From positions 457,501 to 521,500 of the forward strand of contig BSQZ01000106.1 in NCBI GenBank assembly GCA_033239005.1: a DNA stretch of 64,000 nt, read 5' to 3'. The notes beneath the pieces were generated by a model, which worked only from the letters and a program-made list of their open reading frames with translations, did not search any database and was not told where the DNA came from. This document shows positions 30,301-39,151 of this stretch, piece by piece. Source of the DNA: Lamellibrachia satsuma (taxonomy: Eukaryota; Annelida; Polychaeta; Sabellida; Siboglinidae). The number at the start of each line of letters is the position of its first letter. Position 1 is the stretch's first letter. The translations under genes were made by a program, and so were the position numbers.

Positions 30301-31937
30301 TCTAGGTGGCCATAAAGTACCACTACTGTGTTTATCACTGGTGTCTGTTCTAGGTGGCCATAAAGTACCACCACTGTGTTTATCACTGGTGTCTGGTCTA
30401 GGTGGCCATAAAGTACCACCACTGTGTTTATCACTGGTGTCTGTTCTAGGTGGCCATAAAGTACCACCACTGTGTTTATCACTGGTGTCAGTTCTAGGTG
30501 GCCATAAAGTACCACCACTGTGTTTATCACTGCTGTCAGTTCTAGGTGGCCATAAAGTACCACCACTGTGTTTATCACTGGTGTCTGTTCTAGGTGGCCA
30601 TAAAGTACCACCACTGTGTTTATCACTGCTGTCTGTCCTAGGTGGCCATAAAGTACCACCACTGTGTTTATCACTGGTGTCTGTTCTAGGTGGCCATAAA
30701 GTACCACCGCTGTGTTTATCACTGCTGTCTGGTATAGATGGCCATAAAGTACCACCGCTGTGTTTATCACCGGTGTCTGGTCTAGGTGGCCATAAAGTAC
30801 CACCACTGTGTTTATCACTGGTGTCTGGTCTAGGTGGCCATAAAGTACCACCACTGTGTTTATCACTGGTGTCTGTTCTAGGTGGCCATAAAGTACCACC
30901 ACTGTGTTTATCACTGCTGTCTGGTCTAGGTGGCCATAAAGTACCACCACTGTGTTTATCACTGGTGTCTGGTCTAGGTGGCCATAAAGTACCACCACTG
31001 TGTTTATCACTGGTGTCTGTTCTAGGTGGCCATAAAGTACCACCACTGTGTTTATCACTGCTGTCAGTTCTAGGTGGCCATAAAGTACCACCACTGTGTT
31101 TATCACTGGTGTCTGTTCTAGGTGGCCATAAAGTACCACCACTGTGTTTATCACTGCTGTCTGTCCTAGGTGGCCATAAAGTACCACCACTGTGTTTATC
31201 ACTGGTGTCTGTTCTAGGTGGCCATAAAGTACCACCACTGTGTTTATCACTGCTGTCTGGTCTAGGTGGCCATAAAGTACCACCGCTGTGTTTATCACTG
31301 CCGTCTGTTCTAGGTGGCCATAAAGTACCACCACTGTGTTTATCACTGCCGTCAGTTCTATGTGGCCATAAAGTACCACCACTGTGTTTATCACTGCTGT
31401 CTGTCCTAGGTGGCCATAAAGTACCACCACTGTGTTTATCACTGGTGTCTGTCCTAGGTGGCCATAAGGTACCACCACCGTGTATACCAGGACTGGAGTC
31501 GTGCCAACCACATCATCAAGGTGATTGGGTGGACTCAGCTGCTTGAAGCGACAGTGCTGATACCGAAGCGACGTAGCATGCAGAGGCTGCAGGTGAACCT
31601 CCTGCACCCCGGCAATCCCAACACCTGGCCCATCTATGGGAACCCATTGTCAACCATCGACCAGTCGTCAACAACGTACGGAGACTCGACCACATCCTAC
31701 TCGACCACTCCATATTCGACTACACAGTACACAATGAGCACCTATGATAGACCAGTGAGTAAGTCACTGACAGATCTACGAGAGACTAGTGAGTCCAGCG
31801 AGACTGGCAGCAGCAGTCCAAATGAAATTCCCTTCGACACAAGCAACAGTTCGCAGTCGTTCGAGACAAGAACAACAACCGAGACAAACACAACGGTCTC
31901 CACTGTTGTTATTCACAAGCCAAAGACACATCGTTAG
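23093..31937 (+). CDS. MARCHF2/3-like RING-CH E3 ubiquitin ligase (4 exons)
   Basis: Membrane-bound E3 ligase of the MARCH family; relatives act on endosomal and plasma-membrane cargo. Exons 23093-23472, 28029-28227, 28541-28753 and 31458-31937 join in compatible phases to 423 residues. The C4HC3 RING-CH domain has all eight ligands (C133, C136, C149, C151, H159, C162, C175, C178) in PICRICHEG ... SPCRC ... VHRTCVERW ... CEIC. The [14 protein letters not shown] linker leads to two membrane spans at about 211-229 and 246-266, and the [10 protein letters not shown] motif after span 2 matches the RYH(C)xLYxEWR region of MARCHF2/3. The Ser/Thr-rich tail is poorly conserved. The first exon is chosen on phase and splice sites only; the other three are secure. 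A minisatellite made of the last acceptor fills most of intron 3. Confidence 0.85.
23928..24495. mobile_element. Fold-back element with nested inverted repeats
   Basis: Left arm CTTAACTTGTTTTACATGTA plus CTTTTACTGCAC and right arm the inverse (24,459-24,493) enclose about 500 bp. Seven related AAAAGTACATGTA / TACATGTACTTTT blocks (23,942; 23,999; 24,131; 24,295; 24,327; 24,414; 24,464) alternate with three AT microsatellites. An inner inverted pair is TTCTTTCTGCATGTAC / GTACATGTAGAAAGAA. Confidence 0.75.
24560..25180. mobile_element. Family A TIR repeat, long copy
   Basis: The central part (GATATCCAAAATAGTAAAC, then CTCCATCCTCTCGCC, then CGAAATTTCACCAACAA) is the inverse of the centre of the copy at 116-529. 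The right edge has ATTTGCAATTGGCTAAATC. Confidence 0.6.
25687..27026. mobile_element. Putative DNA element with GGTGTCGGAC ends
   Basis: TGGTGTCGGACATACGT at about 25,686 and the near-inverse TGTACGTCCGACACCA at about 27,010. More copies of TACGTCCGACACC (with variants) lie at 25,536, 25,707, 25,725, 26,664 and 26,851. The interior has two short unrecognised ORFs (25,802-26,074 and 26,062-26,265). Clustered motif copies near the ends resemble the subterminal repeats of cut-and-paste transposons. Exact ends and superfamily are uncertain. Confidence 0.45.
27030..27960. other. No gene seen (MARCH intron)
   Basis: AT-rich intronic sequence without a repeat family that I recognise. Confidence 0.4.
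28029..28227 (+). CDS. MARCH RING-CH exon
   Basis: Acceptor TGTGACAG|TTTTGAAGG and donor GAC|GTACGT. Encodes the complete C4HC3 RING-CH domain from PICRICHEG to [19 protein letters not shown]. Confidence 0.93.
28262..28510 (+). mobile_element. Non-LTR retrotransposon 3' fragments in MARCH intron 2
   Basis: Bases 28,270-28,370 read [13 protein letters not shown], the typical end of a LINE reverse transcriptase ORF. Bases 28,452-28,505 (GGCTTCCTTGTCCACTTTCC, CTTTGGATGGCAATCTTG) match the 3' UTR of the LINE family at 34,615, 54,495 and 55,245. Sense to the gene, ending about 35 bp before the next exon. Confidence 0.6.
28541..28753 (+). CDS. MARCH transmembrane exon
   Basis: Acceptor ATCTGCAG|TGGCTG and donor TGTGTG|GTGAGT. 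Carries membrane span 1 and most of span 2 ([19 protein letters not shown]). A LINE tail ends about 35 bp before the acceptor. Confidence 0.93.
28990..31475 (+). repeat. Splice-acceptor minisatellite, 46/48-bp unit, about 50 copies
   Basis: Each unit contains a pyrimidine-rich acceptor and exon start: (C/T)TGTC(T/C)TAG followed by GTGGCCATAAAGTACCACC. The last unit passes without a break into the MARCH final exon at 31,458. Units are 46 bp up to about 29,470 and 48 bp after that. In the gene's frame each unit encodes [15 protein letters not shown] and then TAG. Long spurious ORFs exist on both strands (minus 29,340-31,607; plus 30,293-31,546) because 48 is a multiple of three. Confidence 0.95.
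31458..31937 (+). CDS. MARCH last coding exon
   Basis: Acceptor CTGTCCTAG|GTGGCC. It begins [13 protein letters not shown], closing span 2, and then encodes a Ser/Thr-rich cytoplasmic tail to TAG at 31,935. The boundary itself is the source of the upstream minisatellite. Confidence 0.9.
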   Translation: MAIRYHHRVYQDWSRANHIIKVIGWTQLLEATVLIPKRRSMQRLQVNLLHPGNPNTWPIYGNPLSTIDQSSTTYGDSTTSYSTTPYSTTQYTMSTYDRPVSKSLTDLRETSESSETGSSSPNEIPFDTSNSSQSFETRTTTETNTTVSTVVIHKPKTHR

Positions 31938-32255
31938 TGCCATTGTTTAACCTCAGTTATCCTCAGGTTGTAGTTCAATCCCTGTTGCCTTCCCTGCTGG
32001 TCAGCATGTGTTCATTTGCAGATGTTGAACACTATATTTATTGCCAAATGTAACATTACTACTGGCAATGTTTAACTGTTCACTTACCTATACATTGAGT
32101 AATATGTATATAGTATAACTGTCTCAGTGAACTCTGCTTAACAGAATCACTCCGGGTCAGAGCAATTTGATTCTGCTATATGGCTGATACATTTAAGCAA
32201 ATTTCCGAGAGAAAACATTTACTTGGAATGATGTGGAAATGAATGCACGTCAAAC

Positions 32256-32281
32256 AATAAAATTTTTCAAGATTCAATAAA
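32256..32281 (+). terminator. Polyadenylation signals of the MARCH gene
   Basis: Two AATAAA hexamers, at 32,256 and 32,276, about 320 bp after the stop codon. No other gene lies between. Confidence 0.55.
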
Positions 32282-33067
32282 TGCTACGAATTTGGGTAAA
32301 TTGGTATTCCCGACCAACTTGAATAGACTTGGATAACATTTTATTGATGTGATGCCTGATTCTCACGTCAAAACACTTATCTATATAGTCTAAGAGCCTT
32401 AGAGGTTTCCCAGGGAAAGCTGTTATTTTGATTCTACTGAATGGCTGATGTTGTTATTTGCAATTCTGCTAAGCAGAGGCCATTGCACTGAGTGTCACAG
32501 GATGCTTATCATATCCTACCATATCACTTTTCTAACATGAACGTCACTGTTACGCTCGAAGCATGGTTTTCAACAGTGCGGCAAATGTAGTATTTTCAGC
32601 TACTTGAGGCATTCATAAAAGTGGCAAAGTCAGATTGATTATTAAGTAATACAATAAATAAGAAACCACAACAGTTCATTAAAACGTTTATGTACTTTAG
32701 TGAAGTGGAACAACAAATGAATTCTGCAAACAAATAAAAAGTACACATAAGTACAAGCTGGATGACTTCTATTCCTCGCCCATCATAGGAATTGCCCCAC
32801 AATGCTGCACTGCCTACAAGACACTAATTAGAAGCGACCTGAAATGTCACATTTTTAATCGCCTGATAGTCAGTAAGTCTTGTGGTTTTTTCCTTTGTTG
32901 TTTTAGTAGCTATGGCAACAGGAGGTTTCATTATGGTGCCTCACATTGTTAAGATTACATGTCAAAATTAACAATTAGAGACCATGTGCCAAAACAATCG
33001 AGTATCTATGCCAATACAGCTCAACTGTCTCTGCATGAACTCATCTTGTCCCACAATTCCATGTATG

Positions 33068-33552
33068 CAGGGATTGAACTTTACGCTCGCGAGTAGAAAT
33101 TCCTGGGGATGAGTAACCTTTGGCCTGCACTAGTCCCCCGGGCGAGTAGCTATTTGCCACTCGTTTTGTAACAATATAAATGCAAGCAATTTGAATTAGG
33201 TGTACATACATGAATGTAACACATTGTATCGAAAAATAAAATTTTAAATCTTCATTCCCGATATATCCAATTTCGTAAACGAGCAGCAACTACTCGTTGC
33301 AACGTAGTCGAAAATCCGTGTACACGGGTACAAATATAGTACACTGAACAGTACTAACTTTTACCCGTCAACATCATCACTGACATTGATGATGACTGAT
33401 GAGTCGGAGATGGATGAAGATGCACAAAAAAGGTCGCATCTTGACGATGTCCACCAAAAATGGGGACTAGTGATTTTTAATGGGGATGAGTAACATATTA
33501 AGGCTACTAGTCCCCCTGGCGAGTGGGTTAAATTTCTTAATTTCAACCCCTG
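33068..33552. mobile_element. hAT-like non-autonomous element (485 bp)
   Basis: Ends CAGGGATTGAACTT and inverse AATTTCAACCCCTG. The flanking 8-mers CATGTATG and CACGTATA agree at 6 of 8 bases, a diverged hAT-type target duplication. Internal GGGGATGAGTAAC and CTAGTCCCCC repeats occur at both ends. No ORF. Confidence 0.65.
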
Positions 33553-33626
33553 CACGTATATCGCTTGTGCAGTAGTTTCAACAGGTGATCCCTGAACAAC
33601 AGAATGGAGAGACTGCTGTATTTGTC

Positions 33627-33642
33627 TCGGGGGGGGGGGGGG
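33627..33642. repeat. Poly-G run
   Basis: About 15 consecutive G; could form a quadruplex or be an assembly weak spot. Confidence 0.8.
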
Positions 33643-33904
33643 CGTTTACATTTGTCGACATTTACCTATTTGTACAAAGGCACTAAAAGGAGGGGGTCAA
33701 GGGGAGGGGTCAAGGCCAGCATACTAATTTTAATAAATTTCAGCGGCATGCGAAATAAGACCACCATTGCATCATGCACCACTGCGCGGTGAACTGCTAC
33801 GGAACTACTATTGTTTTAAATTGAGTAACCATTCAGCATTCAGTGCACGACACTGTTACAAACAGGTAAATGTTGTCTACTGTGAATGCCCATTAGCGGA
33901 CCCT

Positions 33905-34093
33905 TCATTTTTTTAAACATTCATTATCAGTAGATGTATCCAGTTCAGCCAATTTTTTCTCGAGAAGTTCTGTGTTGACGCGATGCCACATAACAAAGTC
34001 ATCATTGAGATGGACAACAGGAATGTCATATTGATATTCGTCACACCATTCACTGTGCTGTGGCTCCGTGATGTCGACTTCTTTTAGTTGGAA
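33905..34093 (-). CDS. C5orf63-like: Glutaredoxin-like exon 2
   Basis: Acceptor GCTTACAG|TTCCAACT. Reads FQLKEVDITEPQHSEW and on to the HRVN motif and the stop at 33,905-33,907. This exon is too short to show as a methionine-initiated frame; it was found by reading the minus strand. Confidence 0.85.
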   Translation of the reverse strand, partial: FQLKEVDITEPQHSEWCDEYQYDIPVVHLNDDFVMWHRVNTELLEKKLAELDTSTDNECLKK

Positions 34094-35841
34094 CTGTAAG
34101 CAAAATTAGATGAACACTTTAACCTACACTGACAGATTGTATCAACAAATGCATATCATTGAGCAGAACGTATTAAGCCAAACATTAGAGCAGAACATTT
34201 TGAAGAAAACCCTTGTGTGCTAAATACACTGTAATTTGCGTGATGTAAATCTTTTTTAGTATGCTGATAGCGACTATCAAAAGGACTATTCTCAATCACC
34301 AACAAATTCAGAAGTCTACCAAGTGTATTTCTTACACCCCTCTGCAGAAATGTACAAAAAAGGTACCCTTCAGCATAGTTGGGATCTTGCTTATCGCTTG
34401 TTGTTCACAAAAACTCATCAGTTTTTAGCACAGTGAAGGATAGGCAACTTTCAGCAACTGCGAAATGCTCAATTAAGAACCCAACTGTATCTAGGCTGAA
34501 AGATGCAGAAACCGGCCACCCCTCACTCACATTTATGAACACTATCTTGCCAGAAGTGGAACTCTTGGACATCTCTATCCGGAAGGAATTGTCCTGGACA
34601 CACTTAGTACACAAGATTACCATCCAAAGCAAATTCCCAGATGGCAAGTGGACAAGGAAGCCATTGGCTTATCTGAAGCCCAACATTTTTAATCTGTGTA
34701 ATCTGCCCTCCTGAGATATGTGTCAACCTTGTTTTTAAACATATTCACACTGCTAGCAGTTACACAATCTGTAGATAATTTGTTCCATTCATTGACTGTC
34801 CTCTGTGAGAATGAGTACTTCCTGATATCCAGTCTACACTGATCCTTTACTAATGTTACCTCACGTCTCATATTTTTACAGAGAATTACAGACCAGCGAG
34901 TTTAACATCATAAGATGGTCAAGGATGCAGGAAAATGTCTTGGCCTCCTGAAAAGCGTTTCGCCTTACTTGAACACAAACCGGTGGTCTAACATCGCTAG
35001 GCAAACTTGATGCCATCCAGAGGCAAGCTGTCAAATTTATAGCTATGAAGAGGCTTCTCAGAGAAGGAATGTCATACAACCACTAGCACAAAGAAGACAA
35101 GTTGGTGCACTCACCTTCTTCCACTGGATGTACCATGGAGGTGCACCAACACTACTCAATAGCATGTTACCACCTCCTCCAGCGAAAAGCCACCACGGAT
35201 TCAACATCTCGCCACACAGCGGCAGTGGTAATTCCAGCCTCAAACACTACTGGCCACAAGAGGACATTCTTACCAACTGTCTCCCACCTTTGGAATGAAC
35301 TCCCAGAGGAAATAGTTGCAATCAGGGAGAGATACAAGTTCAAAAGAGAAGTCGACGCCTTCCTTGATGCCTTGCATCAGCCCCCATCCCCAAAGTGGAG
35401 ATGAACAGCTGCTCTGCCAAGGAATCACACATAAAAAAGACAAATTTAGAAGATGATAAAGAAAAAAGAGGCACCTATTTTCAAATGCACGATCAGAGAA
35501 AGCGGGCCTTTTTATGATGCCAGAAATGTATATTTCTATATAGTTCTATTTTTATTTTCTTAAATTAAGGACATGAGGCTTTTGCAGTAATGACATGTAA
35601 AACAGTCTATATTCACCCGATGCATGAATGGCTGCAGTGCAGATCTGGCATAGTCGCACAGAGGGCAGTTGGGCTTCGTGTAGAGAGTCAATGTAGGCAG
35701 CTGGTGTCGCAGGGAGGAGGGGTACGAGGAGGTTGACCTGAGGTGTGTAGACAAGCATGCAGGTCGTCTCGTGAGCAGCACTGATCTTGCCCTGGCTGTG
35801 GTCAACAGCCACGTGACAGCTCTCGGCATCCCAACATTCAT
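33905..35841 (-). CDS. C5orf63-like: Glutaredoxin-like protein, C5orf63 type (2 exons)
   Basis: Exons 35841-35617 and 34093-33905 join in phase 0 to 137 residues. The core LTLYTKPNCPLCDYA (CxxC at 59-62) and the second-exon motifs KEVDI, YDIPVVHLND and HRVN match the C5orf63 group of small thioredoxin-fold proteins (glutaredoxin-like DUF836 group). Biochemical function is poorly known; a thiol-redox role is inferred from the CxxC and fold. The first about 45 residues (MPRAVTWLLTTARARSVLL onward) are Arg/Ser/Thr-rich without acidic residues, so mitochondrial import is likely. The start could be Met at 35,841 or 35,829, or further upstream at 35,868; an acceptor-like CACCTGCAG just upstream favours a 5' UTR intron. 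The gene is head-to-head with HERC1. Confidence 0.85.
34379..35404 (+). pseudogene. Decayed LINE reverse-transcriptase 3' region
   Basis: In several frames: VELLDISIRKELSWTHLVHKI (34,555-34,615), then after a nested insertion CLGLLKSVSPYLN, LDAIQRQAVKFI, QRRQVGALTFFHWMY and RTFLPTVSHLWNELPEEIV (35,257-35,320). These are the standard C-terminal landmarks of jockey/CR1-type reverse transcriptases. Frameshifts and stops make it non-functional. It lies antisense in the intron of the glutaredoxin-like gene. Confidence 0.75.
34615..34877 (-). mobile_element. LINE 3' end nested in the RT fragment
   Basis: The minus strand reads LDIRKYSFSQRTVNEWNKLS then SSVNMFKNKVDTYL and a stop, followed by a 3' UTR with GGCTTCCTTGTCCACTTGCC and TTTGGATGG. 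It interrupts the plus-strand RT exactly between HLVHKI and the CLGLLK block. Related tails are at 28,452, 54,495 and 55,245. Confidence 0.75.
35617..35841 (-). CDS. C5orf63-like: Glutaredoxin-like exon 1
   Basis: Targeting-like N terminus plus the CPLC active-site strand and helix. The donor is CATCGG|GTGAAT. Confidence 0.82.
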
Positions 35842-35937
35842 CTTCCTGCAGGTGGCATATACACGCATTATATCAAGACACTAGCACAGCTGGTTACTCT
35901 GAAAGAGAGATATACATAGTTATGTGAACGCTTTTTT

Positions 35938-36110
35938 AAACAAATCGAACAACTGCAGCATAAACTGCACAAGGGTTGCAGCGTATAATATGCAATGTTG
36001 CACACACTACCCTTTACCCAAAGTAAAAACAAACAGGACAAAGAACTGTTATTAATTGGTGCCATTTTAACCAATAGCATTTATAATTATATTTATTTTT
36101 ATCTGCCCAG
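35938..36110 (-). repeat. Dispersed repeat (family B), second copy
   Basis: CAAATCGAACAACTGCAGCA, GCAAGGGTTGC-like and GTAAAAACAAAC blocks match 5,079-5,300 in order. It lies upstream of the glutaredoxin-like first exon. Confidence 0.6.
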
Positions 36111-36204
36111 AGTGGCTTTTTTTTAATAAATAACACTATACTTATTCATTATACATTTTTAATAACTGCTTATATGTACCGTTTATTCCTTCTAGTATGT
36201 ATGT

Positions 36205-36286
36205 ATATATATGTGTGTGTGCATGTATGCGTGTTTATATTTATATGTGCATGTATATATATTTATATATGTATGTATATGTATGC

Positions 36287-36320
<34 letters not shown>
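36205..36320. repeat. GT/AT-rich microsatellite
   Basis: TATATGTGTGTG-type repeats ending in an AT run. Confidence 0.85.
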
Positions 36321-36322
<2 letters not shown>

Positions 36323-36480
36323 TGTTTTTTAGTTTAAAATATTTTCTAACAAAATGTACACGCTTAGTTTTAGCAAATGCATATTTTTTCCTGTATCTTT
36401 ATCAAACTACTATAAAGTAGTTTATCTGTCTGTCTGTTCCCTCATAACTCCATCAGTTTAACATGGATGGGGCTGAAATT

Positions 36481-36602
36481 TGGTAGGCGAATTTATTAAA
36501 ATTTCAGGATTCAATTAGCAGAACAGTGATTTTTGAGTTTCAGTATAAATTAAATGAGACGGAAAACCATCCTGAAATTTTAATATGTTGCTTACCTAAC
36601 AA
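36481..36602. repeat. Inverted repeat, about 34-bp arms
   Basis: GGTAGGCGAATTTATTAAAA plus TTTCAGGAT at the left and a near-inverse (ATCCTGAAATTTTAATATG ... CTTACC) at the right, with a loop of about 55 bp. Confidence 0.55.
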
Positions 36603-36609
36603 AGAACTA

Positions 36610-37590
36610 TGCCCAGTCCAGATATGGTGGTCATAGGATATGTTAAACGTTCTCATTTTGGCTGTTTAAATTCGTAAAATATATAAAAAGTAAAAGTTTA
36701 AGGCTGAATTATTCTGAAAGTATAGTAAGTAGATATATACTGAACTAAGACTATTGCCAGTATCCCTGACAACAGATGGTAGCAATTTGGTCACTGTACT
36801 GTAAGACAACATTTTCCAATTCCATATATTGTCCTTCTCCCTATCATTCTTGAATACATCTACATATTCAGCAAATTTCAGACATGTAGCTTGTAAACTT
36901 CTCAAGTTAGAGGCACCTGAAAACAGTTCAAAATAACAGGTGCTACTTTGGGTGCTTACAGTTACCTCTTGTTCACAACTTCACATCATAGCCATAGGAC
37001 ATTGCATATACAATTTTGCAAGACATCAACTTGGCTGGTTTAATTGATACAGAATGACCCATATAATAAATTCTACTATCCTACATGAAACGAATTGGCC
37101 TTACTGATATTGCTCTGTAATTATATATTATTATCATATTAGCGTGTGAGCATGTTTCTGTGCACAATCATAATTTCCTTTTTTATTGAAGCAAGCCACG
37201 ATTATTCTTAGTTATCTCACCGATTAGCCTTAGATTTCCGCAACTAGCGTGCGCCGAATCGACCGTAGCTGAATTCAATACCAACGTGGTTTTCAGTGAA
37301 GTGGGCCGAGCCATCAGTCGGCGTGGCCGCACCCGTTTTGGGCCGAACCATCCAGGACCCCGAGTTTTGGAAGTTATACTGACCTATTATCGCCCAATAC
37401 CAAGCCTATTTGTCAAAAGTACTGTATATTTTGAAATGCAAAATAATGTGTTGCATACCTGTGTTGTTTAATAACAATCTGAAAGTTTAATATACATAGT
37501 TTTCGTTAAAAATTTAATTTGGGAAATTAAGAACCATACAGAACATCAATAAGATCAGACTAAATATTTATAACATCTTCGAAACAAAAC
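36610..37590. other. Intergenic, no gene seen
   Basis: Between the glutaredoxin-like gene and HERC1. There is a local GC rise at 37,280-37,350 with no recognisable content. Confidence 0.35.
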
Positions 37591-37595
37591 ACCAG

Positions 37596-37775
37596 CACGT
37601 GCGCAACCGGAAGTACTGAAGCGTCACCTGTCAGCGGGTGGACGGGCGACGGCTTTTTACGAACGAACTCGATTACATGTTAATATTATGCAATTTGTGC
37701 ATCTAATTTTCTGACAACTTTGATTGAAATGTAGGACTACAACTTCGGAATATAATCCGATCTCATTTTGGAAAG
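37596..37775 (+). promoter_or_regulatory. HERC1: Candidate HERC1 promoter and 5' UTR exon
   Basis: E-box CACGTG at 37,596-37,601 and a consensus ETS/GABP site ACCGGAAGT at 37,606-37,614 in a local CG-rich patch, typical of TATA-less housekeeping promoters. The sequence after it ends in a donor GGAAAG|GTAATA at 37,776. The first coding exon at 38,227 begins with an acceptor one base before the ATG, so a 5' UTR intron is needed and this donor would supply it. Confidence 0.4.
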
Positions 37776-38227
37776 GTAATAGCTATCATGACAATCTCTA
37801 AACGTGCAAATGTAGCGTTTCCATACAATATTTTTGCTGATCGTACTGTCAGAATTTACATACGTCTGATACTAGTAACAAGTTAGTAATTTGTATTACT
37901 TACGCAACGTATTGGTTACTTTACGTCTTCATTCGCACGGATTTCATTTGTAGCTTAACTTAAAATAGTCGAATGCATTCAATCTACTGGTACTACAGTG
38001 TGCACCAACTTTACTTAAGTTTATGTCTTATGACTTGTTATGACTTTATATAATCAAGCCTCAAGGAAATGTAATTTCCGTTGTCTTCATTGATATATTA
38101 TATATGTCGCTGTTATGGAAAACAAAAGCAGTTACAATGTCTTTGCTTTTGTTGAAGTTTCTTTGTATGAACTTACATGGATACAAATTGCAAAATAGTG
38201 ACTAGCGTTTTGATGTTGCATTTTAGG

Positions 38228-39151
38228 ATGCCAGCCTGTCGCCCCATTAAGATGAAATGGCTCGACCATCTAAACGCTTCTTGGGTTGGTGAGGGGAGCG
38301 ACAGCATCGCTGACCGGGATAGTGTTGCAGCCCTCTACAGTCGTCTCATCACCAGCCAAGAACTTGTCTTGATGCCCAAGACAGTCGTTCATCTAAAAGG
38401 ACCACCTTTGCCCGACTTTGAGAAGGAACCATTAACCCAAGCAGAGCAAGAGCATTACTTGAATGCTGTTCTTAGCAGCCAGCTCACTCTAGCAAGGGCA
38501 ATCTGCTCAGACTCCCCTTTTGCCTCCATCCTTGGGAAGCGCTTGATCATTCTTCAGCGCATCTTCCATGCAGTTGCCAGCAAGTATCACGACCGTGAAG
38601 GGCTACGACAACAGCAGAAGCCAGATGAAGGAATCATAAATAGCAGCGAAAACAAAGCCACTGTCAGCCACACTCGGTCTGGCTCAGATGCACTCATGGA
38701 GATGGGCGTGAAGACTGGGCTGAGTTTAATATTCTCCCTCCTGCGACAGAGCTGGGCGAGCGAGGGTATGAACCTGTGCAACGATGTCCTTCAAACCGCG
38801 CTCAACGTTGTGTGTTCTTTGCCACCGTTGTCGCTTGCAAACGAGACTCGTCTCCCGGCGCTCGGACTGAATGCACTCAGCCAAGTGAGCAGCTTTCTCA
38901 AGAGCATGAGCATGCCGAGTTCGGGTGCGGATAGACATGGGAAGCAACTGGCTTCAGAGCTGGTGTTGGCATTGGCTGCGCAACGGGGATCACTGCGTTA
39001 TCTCCTGGAGTGGATCGAGATGGCAATGTGTGCTGCATCAGCTGATCCCAGTGGGAGGAACGAGGCTGGGAGCACCCGGGAGATGGAGGCAGGCAGGATG
39101 ATCATGTATGATGTGTTCATGCAGATACTTCAACAGATGATACATTCTGCG
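38228..39151 (+). CDS. HERC1: HERC1 coding exon 1 (residues 1-308)
   Basis: Acceptor CATTTTAG|G then ATG at 38,228; donor TCTGCG|GTATGT. An upstream in-frame ATG (38,177) would lie in the predicted 5' UTR intron and adds residues absent from HERC1 relatives, so Met 38,228 is preferred. Confidence 0.93.

Noticed and set aside
29340..31607. Long minus-strand ORF (about 755 residues, [16 protein letters not shown] repeats) and plus-strand ORF at 30,293-31,546
   Set aside because: Both are by-products of a 48-bp unit lacking stops in those frames. They are antisense or out of frame to the MARCH exon, and the repeat is explained as amplified splice-acceptor DNA.
38177..38227. Upstream in-frame ATG for HERC1
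   Set aside because: It lies before an acceptor (TTTTAG) that immediately precedes the ATG at 38,228, and adds residues without counterpart in the family.
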